Notes under the pieces: generated by a model
What the model was told of the DNA's origin: nothing
The model's database searches: none
Seen by the model: only the letters and a program-made list of their open reading frames with translations
Program-made: the position numbers and the translations under genes
From: Alitta virens
Taxonomy: Eukaryota > Annelida > Polychaeta > Phyllodocida > Nereididae
Length of the DNA stretch: 64,000 bases
Reading direction: 5' to 3'
Assembly (NCBI GenBank): GCA_932294295.1
Contig: OW028573.1
Coordinates: 58,691,829 to 58,755,828 of the forward strand
Shown: piece by piece, positions 15,161 to 29,800 of the stretch
Layout: each line of letters begins with the position of its first letter
Position numbering within the stretch: position 1 is the stretch's first letter

Positions 15161-17744
15161 AACAAAATCTACCATGCTCAAGGCACTATGTATATATTGC
15201 CTCTAGCACCACTTCAGCAGGGTGAAGACATATTTTGCACAGTGAGGAGAACACCTCTCTTGCATAGCAGTCCTTGTTTTGTTTACAAACAGCTTGATGT
15301 CCCCTTGCTTTAGAGGAGCTGTCGCCAGTATGATGCAAAGTGAAATGATGGTGAGCCTTGCAGGGATGCACACGCTCCTGAACACTCCTGCACACTTCAT
15401 CACCAGTAAACAAACACCCAGCTCAGCTGCCCATGCATCAAAGCTACCAGAGAGACAACGCCCTTCATTCTACGCTGTAACTCAATGTATTCCATGGGAG
15501 CCAATTTCAAGGAGCATGCATATCAAGTACCCAACTTAAATTAATCTTTAGTAATAAGTCCCACCTCAGTATCTTCAGGTTATCATTATCAATTAAGCCA
15601 CCCACTGCCTGTCCAGTAATAAGGTCATTCTAACAGGGTTATTTCTATGAACTCCAAGTGTGTTCACTGATTATACGAATTTCATGTACAGCCCTCCTGT
15701 CTCTATTTTCCATTAGGTGTAGTTTGTCACACTATTCTTCTTTTTTCTCTCAATATCGTTGATCCTCAGGATCTGTATTTCTTTGCATCTTCAGAGGGCA
15801 AAATGTAATGCAGCTGATACTGTAACTGTAAATGACCAGGGTCCAGAGGTGTGCAAAGGACAGTCCAAACCAAAGGTTCCCATAAGGGATCGAGTGACCA
15901 CACAGCAAACATTCTGCAGCATTGTCCAACTCAGACATGGCCCCAGGGCTACATGAATAGTGAACAGTGAGTAGCCAGCTCTTGAGGATTAGGTCACACT
16001 CCTTGGAGTACACACTCAACAAGGGAAATGTCCCTGTCCATGCAACTACACAAGAGACCGGTAAATTGTGGTAATAATAGCACCCAAGGGCAATGTCATA
16101 TCAAGGCTGGTGCTGTGGGTGAGAAAGAAAAATAACATGCAAAACATATAGGATACCTACAGCCTGTACATTTTGGTTTGGTTAATTACACATTTAGTTT
16201 GTTGAATATTGCACACCAGCCTATTATTCGGTTTTCAGCAATACTTACACATGTATTGCTTAGTCCATAATGATAGATTGCACAATGCAGTAGTTGCATT
16301 GTAGTTTCATACATATTTGCAGAATGTTGATAATGACCACTGTGAAAAAAGAATCTTCAGAGCCTAATTTTCAACCGATCATGAAATTCAACCAATGCAC
16401 ACCATCTCAAATCTGTAGTTGTCAGACAAGTTATTTAGAATTAAAAACTTCATAAGCATTCTAACAGTACAAAGACAGGGCACATATCTCTATACTATCC
16501 TTACAATAACAGCACGGAAAGACTGGCCTGGAGAAAGAATGTTAAAAAACGTGGTCCCGTCAACCTTATAGATTTTTAACACCACTGAATGACAGACTAG
16601 CAGTCAATGCACAAAAAGCCAAATAGCAGCCTTGCAGACATGTTTTCATACAAAAATGCTCGGCTGTCTAAAAACTGCACGCATTGCATTGCCAGCCCAC
16701 ATTAAACGAGTTAGGTTGACAACAGATCACATAACAACTTTTATCCAAGGCCAAAGCAATCAATACATTAAAAACACGCCATTGCAATACCGAAGTAGCC
16801 ACAGTGAGGACAAGGAAATGATGACGTCACAACGTTTGTCATGGTGATCGTGACAAAATACTCTATAAATACCAGGGTTAAAATTCAATGTTCTGAATCT
16901 ACACTTTTTTCCCCATTTAACCCACTGCCCTGCTATTTTCCTTCTAAACTGCTTAAAGGCCATTACAAGCTAAAAACCACACAAAAGAGGTATTCACTAC
17001 TTTTCTTAAGAGTCCGCCTAAGTTCATGAAGTAAATAAAAAATCCATAAAATGTTATAAGATGAGTCACTCTCATCTAGGTAGGTCACGTTTTACACATT
17101 TCTTACAACATGTACAGGTAAACAAAAATATGTTTAAATTACAAAACTCTTTCATTAAGTACAAGGCCGCGAAATTCTTACACTGAATCAAATGCTTTGC
17201 AAGTATCGAACTCACATTAAATGCTTGGAATGCCTTAAGAATATCTTTCTGTTACATAATTGAGTGGTATTCAGTGTAAACACGTAAAGCACATACTTCA
17301 CTCATGGATCACTGCACAGCAAAGTATTTCCTCAATGCACTATACTTGATGAGTGGTAACCGTAACTGGTGCGATCTGCAGTAATGGGCACCTCGCCTCA
17401 TATTTGACATTCAAGTCACCTGCCAGCCACAGCGTGACATCATTTTGGACCATGCATCTATCATTTGTGTCCTCAATATATCAAACTATCTATTAAAAGA
17501 TACGCTATAAAAAAAGGCCCCCCAATGCAAAATGCAAAATAAATTTGTTTTCCAAGTTCTTAAAAAAAACCAACAGTGGAAAAACAACTCCTTGTGGCAG
17601 CAATGTACTTATATTCGAATATTAAGAAATAACGTGGCAGGATCATCAACTAAGATCCCATGTGACACAATTATTGCCATGCCAATGTGAGCACAAGTTG
17701 TCAACTATTGATTATTATCAATGATTAAATGAAAAAGCACATAC

Positions 17745-17838
17745 CGTTCGATTTCTGACTGTTTACTGACATTGGTGACAGCTGAAATGTATCGCATAAT
17801 AATCTTGGACGCTTCCGTTTTTCCTGCTCCTGATTCAC
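17745..17838 (-). CDS. MYO1D: Myosin-I exon 3 (P-loop)
   Basis: 94 nt between acceptor TTTCACAG and donor G|GTATGT. With the last base of exon 2 it encodes the ATP-binding P-loop GESGAGKTE and the following helix [14 protein letters not shown] up to SEIER. This is the diagnostic nucleotide-binding element of myosin motors. Confidence 0.95.
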
Positions 17839-20800
17839 CTGTGAAAGACAAAAATGACAAACCGATGAATAAATAAATATCAAATCAATTTAAAGCAATT
17901 CTGAAAATGTATCTGAAAATTTATTTGCAAACTACTGAAATATCATTTGAAACCGTCAGACGGATATGACCTTACAGAGCTACAAAATTATCATTGTAAT
18001 AATGACTGAAATCTGGGAATAATGATACTATTTATAACACATCTTACTAATTAATTTAATCAGTTGTAACTCAGCACCTATCTAACGTCAGTCAACTTCC
18101 AAATTAACAATTCCATTAAAACTTCACAAGATCCACAAAAAAACTAAATTCCGATTCTACCCCATGAAAAATTAATGAAACTCATATTTTATCCCTCCTC
18201 TATGACAACATATTAAAGCTATCCCCCTATCCTTGACACAAACTCGCTCAATTTTAATTAAAAAGCCAGTAGCTTTTTTTCACACCATCTTGATGTACGC
18301 TATTTCCACGAATCTACAGACTACAGCTATGATTAAGACGTTGAAATTTTTATGAAATTTGAGAGTTATAGTAGCTTTGTATCCAAATAACGGCCTTGGT
18401 TGCCATGGGAACAGGGGTTTTCCACGGAATGTTGGGATTAAGCAATGAAAGATTCATGACGGGGATAATCCCCTTGGAAACGCCCTTGGCTCCCTGCTGC
18501 ATATCTCAACCCAAATAAGAAAGAAATTGGCGAAGCTCCACATTAATTATTTGACCAATTCAAATCGATTATGATACACCTGCATGGTTTTAATTCCATA
18601 AAATGGTTTCACTTAAATTTTCATTCAGACAAAAATCCTACGTAAAACTTACTGTCTAGATAGTATTCAGATGCCAAAGAAAACTACGATGTTTTTTCTC
18701 TAATTCTAAACATCTTTGAACACAATTACCCTGATATATGTAAAATATGTAGTATTGTCCCTGGGAAACACTCTTTATGTCCCACAAACATTACAATCGT
18801 GAACATAGATACACTACATTGTATACAGCAAACTTAGGTAAGCACATATATGATGTAATTGCACGCCATTATAACACTAACGTTAAAAAAAAAAAAAAAA
18901 ACTGAGATGTAATATAAATACCATCCTGCATGTATGTATACATACCATCGGCAGATTTGGTGTCAATTATCATGATCATATTTAGCATTAAGGAAGAAAA
19001 ATAGCAATTAATCATAAAAGCATTAACGCTATATCTAATATTTCAAGATAAGACTGTTTACGCGACTAAAAAAGCACTTATTATTCTGATAGACTAGATT
19101 AGTCTCAATTGTCTCGTTCTTGCTATTCTTGAAGCCAGACTCATTATGCAATATTTTGTCTAGTAAGCAATTGACTTAATTACGCCTGTCAATGTTATGC
19201 TATTTTCAACGATCAGCCATCAAGAAAATTAAAATGTTTATGGCTGGATAAACAACTTCCAAACCCGGAAGCTAGAGCAGACGAACTATTGGAAGGTTAT
19301 TGACCCCAACTAGGTCAGGTCAGCAAAGGTCAATGCTATGCAAGAGAACGTTCAAAGACTTTTATGAAAGATAGCCATTCAGATTCTGAGCCTTTGAAGT
19401 CCAGTTACAAAGGTCCGAGGAATTATTGAACGAAGATAACCACAACTGCCACTAAATGGGGATCTCGTGTCCATTTATGGGCATTCATCACTATAAAAAC
19501 ACGAAACTAGCCGTTTGATTGACATGAGATTACGAAATAGCTGGTCCATGAAAACAACTTTCAATACAATCATACCAAAGAAGCAATATATTCCTGACAT
19601 ACCAGTCTGCACCACCAAACTGCGTCCCTGTCTTGTAAAGCCTGCCCGAGTGCCACTTGACCAGACGTGCGGAAATGACAGATATATAGTATATATATAA
19701 ATATCGAAAAAAAATTTCTGTCATCCCTATGTTTGCTCACCTAGCCACTTTAATTACATATTGGACAACCAAAATCTTCTGCCCGTCCAAACTTCGTATC
19801 CAGTCTACAAGGCTTATTGGAATCCCAATAACTCGAGAGACATGACAGAACCATGACACATTTTAACATGCCAGGCAGCCCTGCTTCTTCTTAGTATGAC
19901 CACAGTGGTCAGCCAGTGGTCAGCAATGATTGGCAACAAAACTGGACATCCATAATTCATCTCAGGACCTGGTGACCAGCGCAGATTGAGGGGAATCCAT
20001 ATCCCAGGGTAAAGCATTCTCACACAAAGGCCCAAAAATTCCCTCTGACAAACGCCTTTGAGCCTCATCCGTATGTTGTCCCGTTGCAGCCACAAAGCCA
20101 ACAATTCCAAAGCAAGACCTCTCTGACCTTTCAAATCAAGCAATGTTTGTGCCTTTGGTAGAAGGGCTAGAGATTTGTTTAAAGAGCCTTTGGTATTTTG
20201 AGCGAAAAAAGAAGACTTAAAAGGCAATTAGTGCCAATCACAGTTTAAACATCCAAAGAAGCCTCAAATAAGTTATATTTAGTAAAACAAAATCAAATCA
20301 TATATCCTTTGTTCCTGTTATATCTATCCATCTATCTATCTATCTACAGTAGAACCCAACAATTAAGACACTAATTTTATAATCGCCCCCGATTTTAAAC
20401 CAATTGAGCGATTCCTAGGGGTGGCCAAGAGGTGCCTGTATTTTGATATATCACAAAATATGCCTTATCTTTTCGCAAAAAAAAAGAAGAAAAAAAAAAG
20501 AAAACAGTTCTGGCTGATCTATATAACCAGTTGAAATGACATGGACATGAAGGGTGCCAGGTTAGTGTGCCAGGTTGCAGTCCATTCTTGTGGCACTCGC
20601 CTGGCTCCAGATGGTACCTTAATTACAGGTGACACACATTAGCACTGCCATATCCCACAAGCAAATACAATAGCAGCCCCACGTGCACTACAATACAAAG
20701 CACTTAGTTCACATTTACTCCACATGTTCCTATTGTTCATGTTGTTGGTTTGTGTGTTTACAGTATATCAGCCATTGTATAACAAACGTGGCTCAGAATT

Positions 20801-23800
20801 TAACAGGCCAGTGGATGTGTTTATTTCCCTGCGCACATTTTTCAATGCAATTGCAATATCCAAACTAACAAGAAGGAAGTCCAATTAACAAATTTTCAAG
20901 TTACTTTTTATTTCAATATTTATGGCTTACAGTTGACGTCTAATTTTCTAAAGGGAGGTTTCAGAGGAAAACAATATATCAATATTGAAAGATTTCATAA
21001 CTGAATTTTAAAGATTCCATACACTGCATTGGCTTACAGTGGTTAAAATCTGACCTGCTCTACCAAAATAACTTCAAAATCCAGGCTAACAAAAATGTTT
21101 AGAAACTAGGATCAATAAAACGATGCTCTAATGAAAAGCATCATTGAACATATTTGCAGAAGCACAAGGCCAATTCACAAAATACCATATGAGCAGAATC
21201 CAGGACAGGACATAAGCAGATGTTTGGACAATATTTCTATATATTATTTCTATATATTTTCCTTGTGTTTGCCTCAGATGAAGTAAACACAGACTAAGTC
21301 AAAAGTGGTCCAGATATGGATTGGTCCAGTCCAAACAGATGCTCGTCTATATAAATATTCCACACTAATATATAGTTGATCATGATATACACATCTGGAC
21401 TTGTTATTAATAATATGCAGAGATTTCTGTATAAATCAATACAAAAATAAGTACAGTGATTGATGGCAAATATACAAAGATAAACGGCTGACCTTTCGCA
21501 ATTAACAGACTGTGGATTGGTTTAAATTCAGCTAGCCTTTAAATTTGCAATTGAAATCATCTCGATCGTGAACTACAGTCGAGGTTTGTGTTGAACATCG
21601 ACTATTTCGGCAGGTAAACGTAGTTTAAATGAATGACTAAAATGGAAAATCCAAGTTTTTTTTCATTCGTTGTTTAATGTTTTTAAGTTTCAGTCACTTG
21701 TCTTTTTCTTATGCAATTCTACTCCACCTTATAAATCCTAAACCTTGAGCGAATGACCAGGTACTATAGGAGTATATTTTCTACTTAATAAGTAGTGTTC
21801 GAGAATACTGTTTACTCAGTGAATGTGGGGTAAATTTGCCCAAAGATGTCATTAAGTATATAAGTTGGACAAAACAAATAGGAGGTTATCAATATTGGCA
21901 ACTTATCAAGTATAGCAGTGACCGCGAAAGGAGCTATAGATACGAGCCATGCAATAAACTTCAGATAAGACAACAACACCAAACATTGGTATTTTCAAGA
22001 TAGCAGAAAATCATTACATTTCTTGGTGTGTGATAAACTGTGAACATATTTGTGACACCAGACGAAAACATGTTTTCATACCTGACACCATAATAAGATT
22101 GAGAGAATATTTCATCAAAATAAATCAAACGTGCAAGTAAACCGATTTCTAAATTTAACACATGTCCACTGAGTTTATACAGTATTACTACATCATGTCT
22201 ATATATATCTATGCCAGTGGGTGACACACAAGGTGTTTAATGGGGAGTATTTCATTAATTTTATGTTCATTGCATCAGGTGTGTTACTTAAACGAGTGAC
22301 ATAAATTAAGCAGGTGACTTCAACGATCACTATAATGAGTTTCAGGCATCTGACTTGCTAATATGGCCTCAAACTAAACACACCAGAGTTGACGTAACAT
22401 CATTCACAGTCAACTGCCTCAAGCAAAGATAACGTTTTCATTAGGAGAGAATGTTCGACTGAACTCCACTCTCTATAGTTTGTTTGCATGTTCAATTGCA
22501 GTTAACTTTTTTGAAACACTTTTATCTAGAACCTATCCTTTCAACAACGATCAAGGCCATCTTTGGTTGAAGCAAATTTTGGTCTAAACAGCGAGGTGGC
22601 CTTATTAGTGAAAGACAACAGTATACCTGGTTAGCATTTAAGTGAATTAACTAAGTGCATTACTTGTTATGTATCCATTCTCAAATAATCGGGATACCAT
22701 TATATTGGTTAGGATAATATCCAACAGTTCCTGCTTTAACAACGGGAAACCGCAAGAATCACGATGTTAAGTGTGGGATGATGCTGGCCTACAACTCAGT
22801 CCAGAGAGTGTCCAAGATAAGTAAGAAGGGGACTGACTTGTTGGTCATAAACCGAGAAAAAACTGGAGTTTGAACCCATGGCATGTAACCAGTCACTGCT
22901 AAGGAAACTGCGCTAACTACATGGCTGCCCCACCAGCCTACCCATATATTTTCGTAGGAAGAGTTCTAATCCTTATAAGATTGCCCAAGGCACGTGCAAG
23001 CTGAATATCTAAAAGACTCAAATTAGTGATGATTAAATATTAGCTGAACCGCAAGTTAAATTCAGGCAAATTCACTATCGATTATGCCTTAAATATGTAT
23101 GGAGGAGTTTAAAGCACATTCTGGAAATCAATGCATTTGAAATATTGATCATATCCATGAACTCCAGAGTAGACATCAACTTCCATGGCAACAAGACTGA
23201 AGAGCAGTGAGGCACAATTGCTAGCCAACCATCAAGTATAAAAACGGTTTAACACATGAAGTGCTATACTTCACCATGTCCAAAAAAGTTTTGTGGCCAT
23301 GCACTCAAGGGTCCCTACCAAAGCTACTGAAGCAAGCATCCATAAGGAATTGTTCAATGGGCTGACTTATCTAGAGATGGAGGAGGGACATTTGGAAGTT
23401 TGCTGCTGCTGAAGCTGTTGCTAACATCTCTTGCATCCCATTTGAGCATCACTCATCAATGTCAACCCAACTGCTCTTGTTCTGAAGCCAAACTGCCATA
23501 AGCCCCTCTGCTATTGATCATAACCTATTGATTCTATAAGCGGCTAAGACTCGGCTCGTTCGCTCTTCTATCCGGTCACAATAGCCTACCTCAAGACTAT
23601 CTATCTGGCAAGACCTGAGGGAGTCCGGCCATTGCTCTCCTAATCTGCTTCACCTATTCACACCAATATATTCAGTCCTCCTCACAAAGAGCCAATAAAT
23701 AGCTGGCTTGTACTGCTTACTCCTAGAATAAGGCAGCTACTTTGCACAAGCAAAACCCGCCCAAAATCTGCCATTGCCTCATATTAACACTGATTACGAT

Positions 23801-26800
23801 GGCCAAAAGGTCAGTGCGACCTTTGAGCAAGAAAGGTAGATGAGGTTCACGCCTCAAGTCTTGTCACTAAGGTCATCCCAACTCCATTACATCAAATAAC
23901 ACCTGAATAATAACAAATGAATAAGGTAAAGGAGTCTTTGTAATCTTCGCACCTATCTTTTCAGTTAATGTTAAGTCCAGAAGTCAATATATTCATCAAA
24001 CCAAAAGCCATTTCTCTGCATAATATCTAATTGAGTCAGCAAGTAAACCATAGTCTTCGAGTAAACCATCCCAGCTAAACTTAACCGAATCTAGCCACAG
24101 AAGAAATACACACCCACACCCTGCTTTGAGATACTTTGGTAACCATCTAAAAAGGCAATCAATTTCGTCAACAGTTTCACTCTTCATCAATTAAAGTTAA
24201 TGGCTATATGATGTTACATTATTAGCTGGGAACTGATCAATCACTCCTTAACCACATCGCTGATGCAGCAATTGGGCAAAAAAAAGCTTCCAGAAATGTT
24301 TTATTCACACCAAAATCAAAACACATATCCACAAGAATGGCACCCTATCAACAATTGTAAGCTGATGGTTAGATCAGGAGGGAGGTATTGACTTTATTTA
24401 AATGGAGTGACTTTCAATACATTCCCAGCTGGGATTGGGGTTTAATAGGTCAGTCCATTGGTCGCCTCGAACCATATGCATTGATTATAACACAAGTGAC
24501 ACCCCACTTTGTCACAAACCTTTATATCTATAACAGTGTATAACTATAGATTCTTGCAACAAACCTTAAACATTTTTAACTGTCTTTCAACTTGTCAGCC
24601 TAATGTAATGAAATAATACCAAAATACTCGACACCGATGTTATCATGATCATGCTGTAAAGAGCAAAAAAATTCCAGGCCAAGAAACAGCAAACATCTGC
24701 ACTACCAGATCCACGTGATGCAGTTATCTCTGTTTTCCAAAGGTAGAATTTCGTGTTGACTTTGGTTATCCACACAGAAACCTGCTAAGACCAATATGAC
24801 CTCAGAGTATGTTTTACAACAAGAATAAGAGTGAACAATTTAATCTCTTATTGTGTGTCCCAGGTATCTTTTGTACAAATAAAGACAATCCATCATGTAA
24901 TGTATTTGACTTCATACATATCTTGCTTTTTTTAACTGTAGAAAATAGGTGCTGCAGTAAGAAGAATGCAATAGAGTGTAACAAATCATGCTACTACACT
25001 GTAGCCAGAAATCAATATTGACCCACTTTTATCACATCTTTGAAGTCTGCACAGACTCGGTAATAGAGATATCAGGCATGGCTTCAAAACATACATGATA
25101 AGATCTCAATTAAATGGAACATTAAATGAACATTGCATTGTATACATTACAACTTTATCTAAAATTTGACTATTGCATGTTCAAATGAATTTCCAACATC
25201 ATTTCCAACATCATTTCCAACAATGTCATTGTGCACATCCACCACAGACCAGATAGCATGATGGAAAATGTATTTTTTATGCCATTCACCACTAGGCAAA
25301 GGCTTCCTAGATAGTAGATAGCTCTAACCAGCTAACGGTGAATATCACCAGTATATATAGACTGCTCCAACAGGTGGAATTTGATATCATGCTTTTCGCC
25401 TGAAAGACAGGTGACCACGCCCTTAGACGGCTTAAAAGCTATTATTGTATAGGCTTGCATTTGCTGATGTATTTATTTGTCAACATGACACATCCATGCC
25501 ACCAATGATATATTTAATATGAATGACAATCTCACCGTATCATGCTTATCCATATCAACAAAAGATTTATTGGAAATAAATATTCCCTTTTATGAACTGT
25601 CTGCCAGGAAACGCCTTATGACATGCCTCCAAGAAAAACAAAGTGTCTGGCAAGGATCATTGATATTTGGCTGATATACTATTATTAACCTGAATTAAAT
25701 CTTGCATACCACCCCTACCAGTCATCTTTTATAATCATAATAAACCAAAAGAATGAACAGGGCAAACTGAAATTACATGCATCACAGCCTTGGCATCATT
25801 CTAAAGAACAATTACAGAAGACTATCAAATACCATCAATTACCAAAATGAGATCATCAAATTGGTCCTCTCCCCAAAAGGTTATTTTTAACCCGAAATTC
25901 ACAACAATAAACATATGATAAAGCGTTTCAAATGATCGAGTCCTCGAAGAATGCTCTTGGTTTCCTTAAAGCTCCATATTGTTTACAGTGTGGTGTATGC
26001 CAATGGTATTCAGTCCTTTTTTTCCTGACTCCCTCGTGGTATGTTGATTTCTTCTCGGTCCATATCAGCAGGCACCAAGCAAGCACCTATCTGCACATTA
26101 ATGGCCAGCTGAAGTGTATGGTATTATGGCATAAGGTCAAGCAATTATGAAATAGTGAAGGTCCCTCAAGGCATGAGGCCAGTCCATCACCACAATGATC
26201 ACAACAGTCTCAGCACAAGAAAGAACCATTAAGCAATACTAAGTATGGGGCTCTACATGACGAGTTGCCAGTACCCAAGGCTCCTGCCTCCCAAATAGTA
26301 ATTTAAAGGTCTAAGGCTGGCAGGATGCGAGGCCATTGCTTTTCAAATGCTTTACTTAAGTAGTATGCCAAACCACTATAAAAGAGTTTGGTGCATCTTT
26401 TCTCTAGACATGTATAAATAGTATTAAATACCGAAAAGGCTCCCTTTCTTTCATTCATTTACAGACGCTAACTTTCCTCAGTAACAAATGTTTCAGTACA
26501 ATCATGCGAGATCACACATCTTGATCGTGTAGTATTTACTTGTTTGTTTGGTTGCATGACCATCAATGGTAACTCTGCATGATACTGTGACTAAGGTCAT
26601 TTTCACCGACCCATTCTGATAATACACGCGATGATGATGGATAAGTTCTATATTATGATAACAAAGGTTATTTCTTCGGAATTGTTCCATTGATATAAAT
26701 GTCATAAACTGTATTTGTAATGCTATATCTTTATGACTCAATGCCAATTCTTAACATATTCATCATCTATATGGTGCACTTAAATTTTATATAGCACCAA

Positions 26801-29800
26801 GCTATCTCTTTCGACAATAAATTGTGTCAAACCACTAAGATTCTAAACAAGGCAACGTGGGCTGGTACTTCTCAAGCAATAACAGAGGACAATGGCAAGA
26901 AATGGCAAGAAATGGCAAGGCCGTGACTCACAATCCTGGCCACCAATGCAAGGCCACAAGCACATGGCCAGCAAACTGCAAAAGGAAGAGTCCAAGCCTG
27001 AGAGCGTCACAGATTTGGTCACACGAACCGCCTTCGACAAATTGCAGACAAAAACAAGGAGAAAGTGCCACTGGGCATAATAACCAGTCTAGGCAGTTTC
27101 ATGCATGAACAACCTATAATAAAACTGCATTGAGTATTTTTTATACAATTATAACATTTCATGAAAACATGAAAGGCTGTCTGTACATTGAATTAATGAT
27201 AGTCATACAACACAAAAATCTCTAATGGCTGAGTAACAACATTTTGATGTTATTTAGAATACCGTGAGAGGGATTTGCCTAACAAGATAAAAGGTTCTAT
27301 TGAGACATTTTGCTGCACCAGTACACGTTAGATTGAAGTATTGATCCACTGACTGTAATCCGTACATTACAACGGTTCTATCAGTCACACGATTTAACAA
27401 TCATGCTTCCTTTCGACTGACAAAACTCAGATTAGAGCTTCTAAAGCCCTAAATCCAACCATTCTACATGTCTTACATGATCTATGAAACCTGCTTTTCC
27501 CCTGCATTAGATAATTCCAATATGCTTGCCATCAACATCTATGTACATATATAATATCTACTACTTATGATGCTATTTGAAAAAAGTCATAGATGGTCCC
27601 ATCCTTGAACTAGACTTCTGGAGCAAGAAACTGATTGGGCAATTTGTACCCGGGTATACTCTACCACACTGAAAGCAGCATCATTCTTACCTGAGATTAC
27701 AATGCAGGTGTCCTTGCTCCTCCTCTTCATCGCTTTATACGCAGCATCAGCAATCGCAAATATATGAGGAGGGTTCTCATAAATCTCCCTCCCCTTGTAT
27801 TTGCTAATGTGTTTATCATCGTAAATGTTTAAGGACCGGTAAGGATTCACAGACACAACCACCTCTCCGATGTATGTGTATATTCTGCCTTTCTGAAATC
27901 TGAAATAAAATAAATAAAATAATTAGTCTCCAAGTCTAAAACCTGATAGAATATGTAATTTATAGTGCCAGCAGAAATTTGAAATTGGCGGAATTTTAGT
28001 TGCAAACACCAAATTTATAGTGAAGGATTTATGCTGAAATCTAAAATTGGAGTGACAATAACAATTAACTTTTAAGCACACAATTGAATAAATCAAATTT
28101 CCTCTGTCAAATTTACATTATGTTCACATGCAAAACTAAGAATGTACTCATATATAAAAACTAAGGACAACATTCTTTCTATACTGAGTCACTCATACAG
28201 GAAAATGCACCCAATAAACACGATAAACTGGACACCTTATTACATATATAACACTGCATATTCACAATGGTTCCCTGAGGGCCAGTTTGATATACACTGT
28301 ATATATATTCATAGAGCAAATGTAGAGCAAACATGTTCCATCTCTCAGGGCAGAAAAAGTGTCTGTTGTACTATCACAGCATGTTTTCATTCACTGCATT
28401 GTATTATTTTTCGCATACCTGGATGGCTTCTATAATTTTCTGACAGTGACTAATATGCATGGCTTGTGGTAAAACCAGATTGTTTATGATCATGAATTGG
28501 AAATGCCTGTTTGGAGGAAAAGTCGTGTGTGTAAATAGGTCACAGTCTGTGGTGTAGGACTTTCCTCAAGCATGTTAGGCAAAAACAGTGCAAAAAAGGG
28601 GCAAATTATTCATAATATTTCTTCATTTTTGTTCATATGACAAAATACAAAGAATATGAGTTATAATATTTCTTTCAGGCAAAATTCCTTGATGATGTCA
28701 GAAATACGTGCCCTTATATATAAGGTCATGTATTTGTCACTAACTTCGTTGTTCATTAAGATTGTACCCAGAAGCACCATAGACTGACGACTAAGGTCCA
28801 TGACCTCTAATGAACTATGTTATTCAACTAGATGCACTTAAAAATCTGTGTGTTAATATTCATATTGCATGCTGGCATCCATGCTGGTATCATTACTGGC
28901 AAAACCTTACACGAGCAATGAAAACGAGTAGCAACAAAAAATCTGGATTAATCTCCTTGATTTTTCTTTCGATTTCTTTCAATGACAATTAGTTTTTTTA
29001 ATTTAGGACAATGGGTGATCCGGTGCATGTGTGTTTGCCGAATGTCACTGGCTAAAGGCATTTAGAGTGAAAAAAACTTGCCAGGAAACTTGTATTAAAC
29101 ACGATAAATACATTATGCAAACAACGGTGCACCAAGGCCATCCTTAATAGGCTTAATACGGTTAGGTAATGAATATGAGCTGATTCATTGCATTATGGAG
29201 AGAAAAAAGCGAAAGAAAAAGTTGCCTGTATTTGAAAGGCAGTGAATGACAAGCCCTGTCAAAAAGAAGAGAAAAGCAGTCTTGAAGCAAATCAATAATC
29301 TTGACTTCCCAGAAGCCTCCTGGTTCTTATGAAGGTTCTTAGGAACTCACTGACCTATGGGAGGAGTGGGAAGAGTTTAAGATATGGCATGACATGCCAT
29401 TAGGCATTCTGCAAGGTCATGGGACTTATTGCATTTGAATGACTCTCAAGAGTCTCTCCATTCTGGATATTGGCAGCATCTAATAGCGTTGTGGATGGCA
29501 CTGGGTCCTGAGAATATTTCATGCCTCTTATGACAGTTTCTTCTGATGCTATCTGTGATGCTATCTGCTCCGGCAAGGACTGCATAGCCCCACATGTCTA
29601 CATGACTAATGTGCTCAGGTCATGAGCATGTCTTCCATGCTTTTACACATGTTACAAGCCCATTTTCCTTTTTTTTTTCTCTCCTCTTTCTGCTGCAACT
29701 ACTTGCAGGCTTTTGCTGATACTTTCATGTGTGATTCTTCATGCAAATCCAGTGAGCCAAACTGCTGTGAAACTAGGACCACATGCTGTGTGCATTTTTG

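Larger units (their letters stand above)
1..17744 (-). other. MYO1D: Myosin-I intron 3 (partial)
   Basis: AT-rich sequence with no recognisable exon on either strand; a search for the expected next motor segment (NSSRFGK-like) found nothing. It holds a foldback element at 14751-15160, a CTG run at 11509-11531, a degenerate purine-rich GTAG/GGTAGT-like tract at about 5850-5975 and a GATGCAG-like tandem at about 14392-14430. A stretch at about 1080-1480 is less AT-rich and has overlapping open frames on both strands, but I do not recognise it. Confidence 0.7.
17839..27690 (-). other. MYO1D: Myosin-I intron 2
   Basis: 9.85 kb of AT-rich sequence with no supported exon. It contains a poly-A run near 18886, a TCTA microsatellite at 20320-20347, A-rich tracts near 20470, a tRNA-derived SINE at 22731-22935 and a 12-mer tandem at 25189-25222. 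A less AT-rich patch at about 23400-23740 is unassigned. Confidence 0.75.

Noticed and set aside
19814..20227. 137-codon frame on the minus strand
   Set aside because: No domain or family pattern; lies in myosin intron 2.
22860..22935. Functional tRNA gene
   Set aside because: Promoter boxes are present, but a full cloverleaf with paired acceptor stem is not evident, and a non-tRNA body follows; called a SINE instead.
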